Source: Tethya wilhelma (lineage: Eukaryota > Porifera > Demospongiae > Tethyida > Tethyidae). From it: a stretch of DNA of 64,000 nt. The notes under the pieces were generated by a model. The model searched no databases and was not told where the DNA came from. It was given only the letters and a program-made list of their open reading frames with translations. Numbering within the stretch: the stretch's first letter is position 1; each line of letters starts with the position of its first letter. The stretch spans positions 15,764,162 through 15,828,161 of the forward strand of contig CAXIPT010000002.1 in NCBI GenBank assembly GCA_964030475.1. Direction: 5' to 3'. Positions 1-11,583 of the stretch are shown here, piece after piece. A program made the translations under genes and the position numbers.

Positions 1-249
1 GTTTATCAGGCAAGTTCACTACTTGAATGGCTTCCAGAGGCCCAGTTATAATATGCCACTGCTACATCATGTCGTTATGAGTAGACAGACAAGTCACCGG
101 ATGTATTGGTAGTCTCACAGGCCAGACTTCGGACACACAAGAGCAATATGATTGCTAATGGCACTCTTGTGCACAAAAGTTCTTAATTGTTTAGTTACAC
201 ATTCTGGTGATATGTGCCGAGGCTTATGCACCATGGTGCCTTCATTGTA

Positions 250-865
250 TCTGTTGCTGTTGTAGGCGATTTGTATTGCAATTGGTCCAATACCTGTGGG
301 CAGCACCCTTCCATCTAGCAGCTTTCACCTACTTGGGCTATCAAGAAATTGGTTGGAGTGCATTCTTAGCTACTGTGGGTTTATTATCCTACAATTCCTT
401 ATACAGATGTTTATGGCAAGAGGATTTCCTTTCTCTCCTTAAAGGTTCAAATCTGCTCAAGTGACTGACAGTTGGTATTTGTGTCATGAATGAGGTGATC
501 CCTGGAATCAGAGCGATCAAGATCTATACCTAGGAGTATGCATTCAAAAGATTTGTGAGAAGGTGAAGTGTTTAGTATTTTCTTTTAAGCTTATTTGCCT
601 TAGCTCTGTGCATGGTGATGGTGTACAAAGTACACAACTGTTACTGTAGCTTATAGCAGGTAAACAAAAAAAATGTTTTGAATACAGGCTTGAGTCGATC
701 AACAATCACTTTCAAATCTGGAACACTTCGTACACTCTCAATTGCCTTCTAGTTTGGCATGGCTGTTCTTGTCATTTTGGTAGTTACTTTTTGGGGTTTT
801 GACAGCTTGGGGAGAACTGACACCAAAGAAGGTCTTTGTGACCCTGTCTGAGCACAACAAGGTAT
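250..865 (+). pseudogene. ABCC (MRP-type) ABC transporter pseudogene, first transmembrane domain
   Basis: Translation gives a stretch typical of ABCC transmembrane domain 1 (YLWAAPF, then YQEIGWSAF, about 254-462), followed by the conserved cytoplasmic-loop block VMNEVIPGIRAIKIY (about 487-530). The Trp codon after that block is TAG, a frameshift lies just before it, and the following block (LTPKKVF, about 800-860) is in another frame. An intact family member would have about 1,300-1,500 residues, so this is a decayed fragment. A related copy lies inverted at 6.5-7.3 kb and carries the same TAG. ABCC proteins export conjugates and drugs using ATP; no nucleotide-binding domain is visible here. 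Family assignment is secure, function is lost. Confidence 0.72.
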
Positions 866-1741
866 GACAGTTTGAAGATATATTACATTATAAAACCAAG
901 AAACAACGAATGCATATCTCTATGCCGCTGGTAAAATAGAAATTATTGTTTGTTAGTTTAGTCAGCATCCTCTTCCAGTAACTACATATTCTTTTTTTGT
1001 GNTACCATGCACACTAAGCTAGCTGAAATAGGCACACACACACACACACACACACACACATGCTGCATTGACAGGTTAAATTCCGCCAATCATGCCAATT
1101 CATAATAATAATTATAGTCTTAAAAAAACTAGAGTAAAATTAATGGGGTTTTTTTGGGTATTGCAAGCTAAACGGATAATTACTATAAGCATGCATACGT
1201 ATATACTTTTATATACTAAATACAAAAACTATTGCATTACTCAATCACACATAAAATAAGGAATATTTTTATTATTATACTACCCTGTTATTCTGCTGTT
1301 TGTAATGCTTTGTACAATACTGTTTTGGCACTGGTGATAATATAATATGTAATTCTTCGTTATTATAATTATAACAATTAATAGGACCTGGTACAGAAAT
1401 TGCATCAAACCAGTGGACAAAGGTTAGTGACTATAAAAATATCAATAGTAAAATCTTGAAGCCAAGCAAAGTGTAGAGTTTGAACACCATGCACTGTGAC
1501 AACATAATTTTACAATAGATACAGCAATCGAGAGAGAAAAATTTACCACACACAAAAAAGTCGGTAAGTATAGTGAAGACACACACTAGAAAGACAATAA
1601 CATAATATTAATATGCTCCTTCATGTACACATACATGTCAATAGATTGAGGGTTGCTTTTTAGCCGTCCCAAAAGATGAAGAAAAAACATCCCATGAAAT
1701 AATCCCATTTTCCCCCCTGTCTTTTTCTCTTTCAAATCGAC
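866..1741. other. AT-rich noncoding stretch with CA microsatellite and contig join
   Basis: No coding signal on either strand. It contains a (CA)n run at about 1033-1060 and a single N at 1002 that marks a sequence join. The part next to 1741 is probably the 3' untranslated region of the minus-strand POU gene. Confidence 0.6.
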
Positions 1742-2374
1742 TTAGTCTAGTGAGTGTTTGGTGGTGCCGGGTGACATGAATGGCCCTTGCCCGAGCCCGG
1801 GAGCTGTGGGAGTGATAGGACTCCCACTGCCATTCACTGGATTACTGATGAAGTTATGAACCCTCTTCTCCCGTTGTCTACGGTTGGTAAACCAGACCTG
1901 TACTGCATTTTTTTCGAGATGGAGAGATTTCGCAATTTTGCTGATGTCGTAGGAGCTTGGTTTGGGCTCTATAATAAAGTGATTTTCTAAAGCCACATTA
2001 GCAACCACACCGATGCGACGCCGTTGTCGTTTTTTTCTACGCTCTGGCGACTGCTCCTCCTCACGATGGTGCACTCGGCCACTCTTTTCGGCATCCTCCA
2101 ACCACTTCTCGAGAATGGGTTTCAACTTTTGAGCACTCTTGTAGCTACACTGGAGATTTTCAAATCTACATATGGTCGTTTGGCTGAATTGGAAGTCTGT
2201 CCCGTGCACCTCTCCCAGTGTATGCCCGACGTCTTTTTGAGTGTAGCCGAGCTTGATTCTTCGTATTTTGAAAGTGTGCGCAAACTCTTCGAGCTTCTTC
2301 ACCTCTTGCGAGCGCAAACAGGGATCTGGGTGCTGGCCTTGCAGAATGGTCCTGTGNGACTGTGATAGGTACAA
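1742..2374 (-). CDS. POU-class homeodomain transcription factor, terminal exon (5' incomplete)
   Basis: The protein reads, in order, a POU-specific domain (RRIKLGYTQKDVG, then QTTICRFENLQ), a short linker with a basic RRKKRQRRR block, and a POU homeodomain ending QVWFTNRRQREKR. The linker and homeodomain most resemble the POU1/Pit-1 class. These are nuclear DNA-binding regulators; the two domains contact an octamer-like site. The exon probably starts a few bases upstream of 2362, after an acceptor near 2360; bases beyond it to 2374 may be intron. A single N at 2357 marks a contig join, so the N-terminal exons are missing here. Homeodomain residue 50, usually Cys in POU proteins, is Thr (codon ACC). 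Stop TAG at 1742-1744. The class is secure; the subclass is tentative. Confidence 0.9.
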   Translation of the reverse strand: MYLSQXHRTILQGQHPDPCLRSQEVKKLEEFAHTFKIRRIKLGYTQKDVGHTLGEVHGTDFQFSQTTICRFENLQCSYKSAQKLKPILEKWLEDAEKSGRVHHREEEQSPERRKKRQRRRIGVVANVALENHFIIEPKPSSYDISKIAKSLHLEKNAVQVWFTNRRQREKRVHNFISNPVNGSGSPITPTAPGLGQGPFMSPGTTKHSLD

Positions 2375-3399
2375 GACAATGAATCTGTATTGTAGTCACC
2401 ATATGCATGCAGCCATTGGGTATAACTGAGGAGGAGATTTGTACTGATGGGTAATCCGTATGCCGGTATCACTAAGGTTTGTCAATTGAATTCTACAATG
2501 CATACATGTGAAGTGAATGCAGCTCCACATCTCAGGAGTACAAGCCATAATCTGGCCCCTTGTTCTAACTCGGAGGAAAGATAAGATTCTTAATACCTGT
2601 TAAACCTGTTAAGTAGCATCTTTGAGTCCACCTCCCCAGGATGGGCAGAGAGATCATAATATTCCACGATGACATCCTGTCCAAATGAGAGGGTCTAACC
2701 ATCTGTTGTAATAAAAGTGTCAGGATGATGTGTATACAGTTATGAGGCCAATTTTTCATCATGATGTCTTCATGTGACACACTCACAAAGAAATCACAAA
2801 ATGCAAGATCTACTCTAGTCTAGTCCTAGACTGGATCTATTCATAGTTAATGCTATAATTATGATTCAGCTGTCTGCCCAAAAACAGTCTACTATTTAAA
2901 ATAGCTTTCACACACAGCTTAGTGACTTATTATTGACTATGAACTTAGGTTCTGCAAAGGATATTGCGCTTGGATTTGCTGATGAGAGAAAATCCACATT
3001 TACATCTTAATGAAACTCTTCCTTTATCTTTGCTGATAAACCAGAATCCATTGACACCGAGAGTTGACATTTGCATTTTAATTTTGATAGCAAATTTGTG
3101 TCGTTATATTTAGTCGAATTCGCGCGAACCATAGAAGCATGCCTGCATATCCGCGCATATGCGCATATGTTGAGCTAATCGGCGCCTAGCCGGCCTGCAA
3201 TGGCGGCGCCGCCCACCCACACACATAATAACAGTGCGCGTGCCATGATTATGAACCTGCGACCTGTAGCACTTTGCACCACAATTATCAAAATTAAATT
3301 ATGGATAGTTCACCGTACTAAGTTCACCCAACGACTATTAGTGATGAGCTGAACAGCTTAGCTTTTAGAATCACAAATAACAGTAATCTGCTTTGAAGA
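2375..3399. other. Upstream region of small membrane-protein gene copy 1; no gene seen
   Basis: About 2540-2760 resembles 8030-8170 and 15305-15440, so the duplicated block begins well upstream of the gene. Nearer the start codon (about 3120-3390) the sequence differs strongly from the other copies. It includes a GC-rich segment with short alternating GCGCATATGCGC stretches near 3150-3170. Confidence 0.5.
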
Positions 3400-3871
3400 A
3401 TGAAGAACACCTCTGTTTTGCTGCTGTGGTTTCTGCTGCACTTGACTCTAATAGGTATGTCTTCACTTATAATAATTATTATACTACACCTCAGATGCTA
3501 TTAACCCACATACACTGATTTCTTTTTCTCCAGCCCAAGTATTTAGTCAGTGTGGGGGGTGCTTTGATGATCATGATGATTTTGGTACTGACGACTTCCC
3601 ACAAAATGATATTGAGTATCTTGACAATGAGGTGTGTGAGAGGTTTGGAGTGATCTGTGGAAGAGAAAATGGAACTGCTCTACAGCGAACTAGGTGTTGC
3701 AGGGAACTTGATGCTGGTACTGGAAGGTTGATAAAGTATGACTGTTGCAATCCAGAATTAAGTTGGTGAGGACACACACACACACACACATGCACACACG
3801 CACACACGCACACACACACACACGCACACACGCACACACACACACACACGCACACACAGGCTCATTGCTGG
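3400..3871 (+). CDS. Small cysteine-rich membrane protein, copy 1 (truncated at a join)
   Basis: Exons 3400-3454, 3534-3765 and the first 12 bases of exon 3 (3860-3871), stopping at the N at 3872. Exon 1 encodes a signal peptide (MKNTSVLLLWFLLHLTLI). Exon 2 encodes a compact acidic, cysteine-rich domain (QCGGCF ... RTRCCREL ... YDCCNPELSW). The GT-AG intron before exon 3 is almost entirely an AC/GCAC microsatellite. Coding sequence differs from copies 2 and 3 by only two bases in the aligned part, but the upstream region is diverged. The transmembrane segment and tail are absent only because the contig ends. Function is not recognised. Confidence 0.75.
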
Positions 3872-3872
3872 N

Positions 3873-5489
3873 TTTCCATCAAATTCTAACAGCAGCTACT
3901 TAACTTCTGGCCACATTGTCTGACATAGAGTGCCAGTGTAGATTATAGGTAATTCAAAATCTTGCACCTCACAAGAAGATAAACAATAGCAAAACAATAG
4001 CTGACTCACCTTTCCTTCCAAATCAGTGTAACTGATTTCTATGATACAATAATATAGCTTCTTCCAGAAATTGGAACATTCACAAAATGAGCGTAGCCAG
4101 ATAGTGAACGCGTACGTACGTTTAAGTTTCTACGGATCACGTAATGTGACGAAAATGAGCTGCGCATGTGCGCGCACAACGTTAACCACGTGGTTTCAGA
4201 TCTATGTTTACGATTATCATTACTTCAGTCATACCTTTTTACAATACCATGACACTCGGCCGGGCCTCAGTTAGCCTTACTCCCATGGTCAATGTCTGAT
4301 GTGTGACAGACCAGCCTACTTACGTCTAATGCGCCAGCTCTGCTGCTGCTAACTATTCACAAGGATCCGTGATTGATCAACCCAACCCCGCCCATGACAG
4401 TGGATTGAAAGCACAGACTGAATGTCGTGGAACAAGCAAAATCTTGATTTTATAGCTAAAATGGCTAGCTATGTGAGAGAAGATTGAATTTCTGTAGGTA
4501 GCATATTTTATAAGGGCCTGTCAGAAGATTATTTTGGCGTGTAATATTTTAGACGACATCAAGATTCTCCTCAAAACAGCAGCTCAAGCTATCATCCAGC
4601 TGAAAAATAAAAAAACTATGTTTAGGGGTAAATTCCAATCGATGCTATTAAAAGTAATGCTGAGGTAGTGGGCATGATTGAGAAAGAGATTTGGATATGA
4701 GAAAGTACAAGAACCAAATATTGTCATAACAACAATAGAGTACAATAGTCTGTATGGAAAAAAATAGTACTGTAGCTGTAACATCTGCTGGATTTTTCAT
4801 AAATCAATATTGTATTAATTAAGACACAAAATAGTAGACTGCAATCCGACACACTATATATATGTAGGTACGTATACATTGATCTTTCTGTACTATACAA
4901 TTCTATAAAACTATGTGCAATGCATGTGCTTCAATTGCTAAACTGACTAGTCAATCACCTTTATTCTTTCACCTCACAGACTTCATCCAGCAGTGGTACC
5001 ATCTTAATGAGACTGAATGATGATAATGGCTTCAACTTGTTTCCCCAAGCACTCTCAGGGTCTTGGTCACTAGCAGGGGGCCTGGGTTGGGATACTATAT
5101 AATGGTAAGGATCATCAATTCAAAACACATGGATATATATGTAGATACCAGAAAGCATGTTTGTGTCTTGCACACAATTTCAAGCAACTATGTACTGTTC
5201 ACAAATAATTAAAAGCTTTATAGCAAAGCATTATACCTAACACTTTTTTGCATAGCCAATCTTTAGTGTAATATATATCTTCATACCTTGATGCCTTGTC
5301 TTGCTCAGACTGGCCTTCAGTTCAAGCAGCAATTTGATAGATTAGGTAGCCACGGTGATATGTACGCCCAGCACAGCTGTGGCTTGAGAGCAGGGGTGTA
5401 CTACTGGAAGCCTGCCACCACTTCAGACAAGAACTGTAGTGAGAGACGAGGCTCATTCTTAGCCAATTTCTTCCTCACTGATATAACAA
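3873..5489. repeat. Noncoding region; 4235-4815 is inverted relative to 9590-10155
   Basis: No convincing gene. The stretch from about 4235 (near ACACTCGGCC) to 4815 reappears as its reverse complement at about 9590-10155 with small differences, across a contig join. The rest is AT-rich sequence; 5288-5489 may hold further decayed ABCC sequence, but I cannot assign it. Confidence 0.6.
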
Positions 5490-7310
5490 ACTGAGAACTG
5501 TTGGCAGAAATACAGACATACAAAACTGTAGCAAACCAGAAAGTGAAACACTGTAGGTGAGTCCAAGGCCTAGCTACTAAGCCTGCATCCACCTCTGAAG
5601 AGAGATAAAATGGCATCAAGTAAAATGACAAGTAATATCATACGTACATAGGTGCATGGCACACATAAGCAATTTACTTATAAGAAGAGAGTGGAATCAG
5701 TGAAAGAAATGCCACAACTGCCACAAAAATGGCCACAAGAATATCTGTTCTCATTCCAAACCACTGTGTTGTGACAAGAAACAAATATATACCAAAGATC
5801 ATTCCTACAACATTATGAATTGGACAACTAGATAGGAGGTACCTGTGAGTGTCTGTCTTGATACTGATGAATGTGTCCTTCCCAAATGACCTGCAGACCC
5901 TGTAATGTCACTGAGATATGAGAATACAGGGGACTATGAGCTGAAGGAAGAAAACACTAAAAATTTCAGAGGGCTCAGTCATACACAAGCAAAGAGTGTA
6001 GCGAGCGAAGTGACCCCTACTCTTTGTATTCATGTGTATGGATTATACACACCTCATTCAGAACAAGTATATACCGTAAATGTGGAAATATTGGCGGGCA
6101 TTTAATTTGGTGATTTTGCTCAGACCGCTTCCCACAAAAATATTGGCGGTTTTAAATTTGCTGTTTTCCTCCCTTGTGCAATATATTGCAATAGAGCGAA
6201 AAGCAGTTTACATGCATTTAATTTGGCGTTTTTTGCGCCGACCGCCAAACCGCCAAATTTAATGTACCGCCAATATTTCCACGTTTACGGTATTCTGTCA
6301 GCCCGCAGAATAAACTTAACTAAGACTACAAGTTTGTCTTTAAGGAGACCTTGAATGCATCTACATATGAATGAATGATGATAAATTGACTCTGTTTGTC
6401 TGCATCATTATTGTATACAGCTCTGGCACAGTAATCAAGGTGGACTATTTCAGTAGAAAATATAGCAACAATAATTATTTTTAGATTGTACTCCTATATA
6501 CCTTTCCTGTTCCTATTGTGCCAAGAAAAAGGCTATGCTGGTTCTTTGAACGGATCCAAACAATGAAAAGACCTTCCTTGGTGTCAGTTCACCCCCAGCT
6601 GCCAAAAAACTCAAAAAAGGAAAAATTAAAATGACGGTAACAGCCATGCCAAAGTAGAAGGCAATTGAGAGTATATGAAGACGGTGTTCCAGATTTGAAA
6701 GTGAGTGTTGACTCAAGCCTGTATTGAAAAACATTTTTGTTTACCTGCTATAAACTACAGTAACAGTTGTGTAGTTTGTATCACCATCACCACGCACAGA
6801 GCTAAGGCAAATAAGCTTAACAGAAAATAATAATAGTTATAAACACTTCACCTTCTCAAAAGCACTGACAACTCTCTTGAATGTATACTCCTAGGCATAC
6901 ATCTTGATCACTCTGATTCCAGGGATCACTTCATTCATGACACGAATATGACTGCAGTCACTTGAGTAGATTTGAACCTATATAAGGAAAGAGTGTTTAG
7001 GTATGCCAAGTGGTGGTCAAAGTTTATAGATTCACGAAAGAATGATTAAGAGATAGACACCTGAAGAAAGCAATCCTGGGGCAGGGTGTATCTGGTCAGG
7101 TGTTTGTGCATTTACAAATAATTTATTAGCAAAATAAAAAAATAAAAAAACCTAAAAGCAATCTGTGACTTTTGCCATAAACATCTGTACTAGGAATCGT
7201 AGGATAATAAACCCACGGTAGCTAAGAATGCACTCCGATTTTGTGATAGACCAAGTAGGTAAAAGCTGTAGATAGAAGGGTGCTGCCCACAGGTATTGGA
7301 TCAAATAGAA
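5490..7310 (-). pseudogene. ABCC transporter pseudogene, inverted copy, pieces of both transmembrane domains
   Basis: Read on the minus strand, three parts are recognisable. About 7310-6870 carries the first-domain helices and VMNEVIPGIRVIKMY followed by TAG in place of the family Trp. About 6734-6513 carries the next helix block ending LTPRKVFSLF. About 5900-5490 carries second-domain sequence (TTQWFGMRTDILVAIF, then DAGLV and, after a frameshift, YSVSLSGLLQFC). The order matches an ABCC protein, with a TA-flanked MITE at 6071-6293 inside. Stops and frameshifts make a working product impossible. It shares the TAG with the copy at 0.25-0.87 kb, so the stop predates their separation. Confidence 0.72.
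6071..6293. mobile_element. MITE with 27-bp inverted ends (TA-flanked family)
   Basis: Bases 6071-6097 and the reverse complement of 6267-6293 match at 26 of 27 positions, starting ATACCGTAAA. The interior is rich in ATTGGCG/CGCCAAA words. There is no coding capacity. Similar elements occur at 20853-21014, 31592-31794 and 57007-57234. Confidence 0.8.
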
Positions 7311-8586
7311 TTAATCTGAAACTCATAATTATACCTTCTGGTGGCTATCATAGCAGAGGCCAAAATAACAAAATAAAAAAAAGTCATGAGCATGAATGAC
7401 AGCTGTAAGTAGTGCCATTATCAGTAGCCTTATTAATTGTTAGTGAGTTAATAATTACGTACATAAACATGTGAACACATGTACACTACCACAAATTTTG
7501 AATACTAATAATGCATAAAGAAGATCAAATACAAACTATTGTATCTGTGAGGCCCGAGGACTCTGCAGTGTGTATGTGTAGCCTCGTTCCCAGGCCTTCC
7601 CCTCTTCCTGTATATATTATTAGGCAGCTCAAAGAAATATTTGTGAGCGAGGAGCCTGGGAATGAGAATGTAGGGGATCTGGGAAGGGACCAAATTGAAA
7701 TAAAACACTTGTTCTCTGTATAGGCTTTCTGGAGACTTCGATTTACAAAACAATTAAAAATAGAACATGTATGCAGTTACTGGAAGAGGAAGCTGACTAA
7801 ACCAACAAACTATAATCAGCAAACTTTGAGTAATACCAGCATACCATTCATAGAAATCTCTACCAAGTTCAACTCAGCAGAACAAGCCATAATCTCGCCT
7901 TTATAATACATCCTTGTTTTTCTCGTTCTAACTCAGTTAACCAAAACCTAGAAGCAACACAATTGGAACAATAAGGCATGCAGAAACAGTGATCTGATAC
8001 TTGAGATCATCATAAAAGCTTATAGTTAAGTGCAGTAAATCAGATTCTAATACTTGTTAAACCTTTTTAGCAGCATTTTCGAGTCCACCTCTCCATAGAG
8101 ATCATATATAGGGAGTCCACGATGATATCCTGTCCAGAAGAGAGGGTCCAGTCATCTGTGAGTGTGTGTAAATTATTTATGTCAATGGTAAACATGGATC
8201 TGGAGTGGTTAGTCCTTGCAGCTGCTGATAAGAGACCCTACATCAGACAGATATGATAGCCAGTACAGTGACATCATCAAAATTCTTCATGAAATCGAAA
8301 CGATGAAACTCTTCTCTTGTCTTTACTGACAATTTAGTTATATTTATTGACACCTGATATCAATTTGTCTTTAGCTTGCAGTTTGGCCTGGCCGGCCAGG
8401 CGCGCGCAATGCGCCCACGATGGGCCACGTGCACACATACACACCTGTACATTGTGCGTACATTATACAACACCAATGCACAGTGAATCAGCGACTCAAT
8501 AGCCTATTAGCTGATTTAGTAGTGATGACTGAGTGCTTACTGCTTATTGACTGATCATAAATGATAACTGTAATCTGCTTTAAAGA
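7311..8586. other. Upstream region of small membrane-protein gene copy 2; no gene seen
   Basis: From about 7892 to the gene this is nearly identical to 15165-15860, so both are copies of one locus. A degenerate foldback with TAGCCTCGTTCCCAGG-type ends lies at about 7578-7667, flanked by unrelated AT-rich sequence. Confidence 0.55.
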
Positions 8587-9065
8587 ATGAAGAACACCTC
8601 TGTTTTGCTGCTGTGGTTTCTGCTGCACTTGACTCTAATAGGTATGTCTTCACTTATAATATTACACCTCAGATGCTATTAACCCACATATATACACTGA
8701 TTTCTTTTTCTCTAGCCCAAGTATTTAGTCAGTGTGGGGGGTGCTTTGATGATCATGATGATTTTGGTACTGACGACTTCCCACAAAATGATATTGAGTA
8801 TCTTGACAATGAGGTGTGTGAGAGGTTTGGAGTGATCTGTGGAAGAGAAAATGGAACTGCTCTACAGCAAACTAGATGTTGCAGGGAACTTGATGCTGGT
8901 ACTGGAAGGTTGATAAAGTATGACTGTTGCAATCCAGAATTAAGTTGGTGAGGACACACACACACACACACATGCACACACGCACACACGCACACACACA
9001 CACACGCACACACGCACACACACACACACACGCACACACAGGCTCATTGCTGGAGTTTTGGCTGG
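8587..9065 (+). CDS. Small cysteine-rich membrane protein, copy 2 (truncated at a join)
   Basis: Exons 8587-8641, 8716-8947 and the first 24 bases of exon 3 (9042-9065), ending at the N at 9066. Exons 1 and 2 encode the same signal peptide and cysteine-rich domain as the complete copy at 15861-16551, and the upstream 700 bases are nearly identical to that copy. The intron 2 microsatellite has the same complex AC/GCAC pattern as copy 1 but a simpler one in copy 3. The likeliest explanation is that copies 2 and 3 are two alleles placed in tandem by the assembly. Confidence 0.75.
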
Positions 9066-9066
9066 N

Positions 9067-10155
9067 TCTTACTTTAGCCTTAGCCACTCTCTTTTGTAGC
9101 TAGTTGAGCTTAGCTATGGTTGTACTAAGCCATGGCTATATCAAATTAGTTCTAGGTTTGCTTTTATTAACTTTAAAAGCTTGCAAAAACGGAAGGGGTC
9201 AAAGTTCGCCAAACGACCTGCATACTTTAGGCTTTTTTTCCAGCTTTTTTAGCAGCACTGCAAAAGCGCTTGCATGCAGGTATAGCCTAAGCCTCCCTGC
9301 ACCTCCATAGCTAGCGTCAAGCTTCTCCTGCAATGCACTAAGAAAAAAACGTGAGTTTAAAACCAAAGGTCACGATCTCGCCGCGATCGCGACCTTTGAA
9401 CTCTAAAGCCTATATCTCCCCTCCCACTAATTAGACCTGACTCTTACTTGGTATTTTAGTAGAGCTCTTCCTTACCTAACTGCACAGCAAGTCTAAAGCT
9501 CATAGCTCAAACGCTATAGCTATAAAATAAAAAATGCGAAAAATCGCAGATTACGCGATCGTTGAATACGCGCGTGCGGATACACAATATTGATGATGGA
9601 AAATCCAGCAGATGTTACAGCTACAGTACTATTTTTTCCATACAGACTATTGTACTCTATTGTTCGTTATGACAATATTTTGGTTCTTGTACTTTCTCAT
9701 ATCCAAATCTCTTTCTCAATCATGCCCACTACCTCAGCATTAATTTTAATAGCACCGATTGGAATTTACCCCTAAACATAGTTTTTCATTTTTTAGCTGG
9801 ATGATAGCTTGAGCTGCTGTATAGAGGAGAGTTTGGGCAATCTTGATGTCGTCTATAATATTACACGCCAAAATAATCTTCTGACAGGCCAACATAAAAT
9901 ATGCTATACATACCTACAGAAATTCAATCTTCTCTCACATAGCTAGCCATTTTAGCTATAAAATCATGTTCCACGACATTCAGTCTGTGCTTTCAATCCA
10001 CTGTCATGGGCGGGGTTAGGTTGATCAATCACGGATCCTTGTGAATAGTTAGCAGCAGCAGAGCTGGCGCATTAGACGTAAGTAGGATAGTCTGTCACAC
10101 ATCAGACATTGACCATGGGAGTAAGGCTAACTGAGGCCTGGCCGAGTGTCATGGT
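9067..10155. repeat. Noncoding; 9590-10155 is the inverted partner of 4235-4815
   Basis: The reverse complement of 9590-10155 matches 4235-4815 closely, including the GATGATAGCTTGAGCTG and GGCGGGGTTAGGTTG words. The rest (9067-9590) shows no coding signal; it contains CGCGATCGCG-rich short palindromes near 9370-9390. Confidence 0.6.
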
Positions 10156-10204
10156 ATTGTTGGGGCGAGCATGAGCGAGCCCCACATAAGCGTGTCGAAC
10201 GAGG

Positions 10205-11291
10205 GATTTGTATGTCTGTATATATATTTATTATTTATTTATTATTATTATTATTATTGAACACGCCACGGAAAGGCGCAAATGGGGAAGGGAAACAACA
10301 CATGAATACAGACAGACACAGCTATACAGTACAAAACAAACAAAAAACAACATTGAGAAGAGGTCGACAAAATTCAGCATCAAGTTCCATACTCGGAGTC
10401 AGAAGGTTTCAGACGAAGGCGAGTTCTATGAGCGATAGGAGCCCAGAACGTATCATCATGTGATTCAACCTCGAATCCAGGAACACCATCTCTAGGATGA
10501 TAATTGAGACTGAGACAGTCATCAATATCAACGTCGCTAGTGCCAGTTTCATCACCAGAGAGAACAGGGCCAACCTTCACAGCGGACTTACACACTTTCA
10601 CTGGGGACCAGCTGAAAGCACCATCACCACGATCAACGCAAACCCCAGGGGCATCATTCATCTCGTGATAAAACACAGGTGAATCAACATCAGAGGGACT
10701 CAGGTCTGATACAGGGATGATCAGATGAGGAGACTGGTGACACAATGTGATGTCAAGAGATTGAGCCTCGGACTCATCCACTTGACTCTGAGACTCACCA
10801 CTGCACTGAGACAGGGGAGAAGCCGTCCTAGCATCAGAAGTACAGAGACTCAGAGGGGCTAAGGCCGACTCACTGCCACACATGGACAGTGGGGAGACAT
10901 CATGACAATCAGGAGAAGGATCTCAACACTCAGTCACAGTCAGTGGAGGATGATCATCAGGATGTGAAGCAGGAACAGAACTGGGACACACAGCTGCAGG
11001 TGGTTGTTCAGCCAACTTCTTACTCCTCTGTCTTCTCAATCTTCTCTTCATAGACTTACTTAGACCTACTTTACTGGGCTTGGCCTCAACTGAAGTGGAC
11101 ACAGAGGGCCAGAAAAGACTGAAAGACAGTCCAGCAGTAGTCTTCCTGATGTTCCAGGAGGCATCTGTCAGCAGGACTCCTGCCTCTTGCATGGAAGCAA
11201 TGGCTGGGAGAGGAAAGCCAAGCCTCTGGAGGGCTCTAAGAGGCCCATCCACCACCAACACAGATATCTCACTGTCAGGGGCAACTGCCAT
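10205..11291 (-). pseudogene. Probable retroelement fragment with one interrupted reading frame and A/T-rich tail
   Basis: On the minus strand one frame runs from an ATG at 11291 to a stop at 10380, interrupted only by a TGA at 10923-10925. The first part is hydrophobic, then basic (SMKRRLRRQRSKK); the second is acidic and Ser/Asp-rich and ends RLRLKPSDSEYGT. Downstream on the same strand is about 170 bases of untranslated sequence ending in a TAA/TAAA repeat (10208-10259), as at the 3' end of many non-LTR retrotransposons. No reverse transcriptase is present, and the 5' side is cut by Ns at 11317-11352. I do not recognise the family; the retroelement call is an inference from layout. Confidence 0.4.
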
Positions 11292-11316
11292 TTTTTTGAT
11301 ATTAACCCGTTACACA

Positions 11317-11352
11317 NNNNNNNNNNNNNNNNNNNNNNNNNNNNNNNNNNNN
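11317..11352. other. Assembly gap (36 Ns)
   Basis: Unresolved bases between the retroelement-like frame and a foldback repeat. Confidence 0.98.
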
Positions 11353-11353
11353 T

Positions 11354-11583
11354 GTTAGAAATGTAAATCAAACATAGGAATGGCCAAAGCATAAAAAAGT
11401 GAGCAAACAAGATAGGAATGGTTGTTAGATTGAGCGAGTTCCTTCCTGTGTCTACAATGTCATTGAGCACAGTAGGGATATGAACATATGTGACACTGTG
11501 AAATGAACTTGCTCAATCTAACAACCATTCCTATCTTGTTTGCTCACTTTTTGATGATTTGGCCATTCATTACATTTCTAATG
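11354..11583. repeat. Foldback repeat with arms of about 70-80 bases
   Basis: The left arm (about 11354-11436) and the reverse complement of the right arm (about 11512-11583) match through the words GCAAACAAGATAGGAATGG and AACAACCATTCC, with small indels. The loop of about 75 bases has no coding signal. Confidence 0.75.

Noticed and set aside
3571..3855. Cysteine/valine-rich minus-strand frames opposite the small membrane-protein genes (also near 8753 and 16027)
   Set aside because: They are only the AC microsatellite read as (CV)n plus the reverse of exon 2; no splice or family support.
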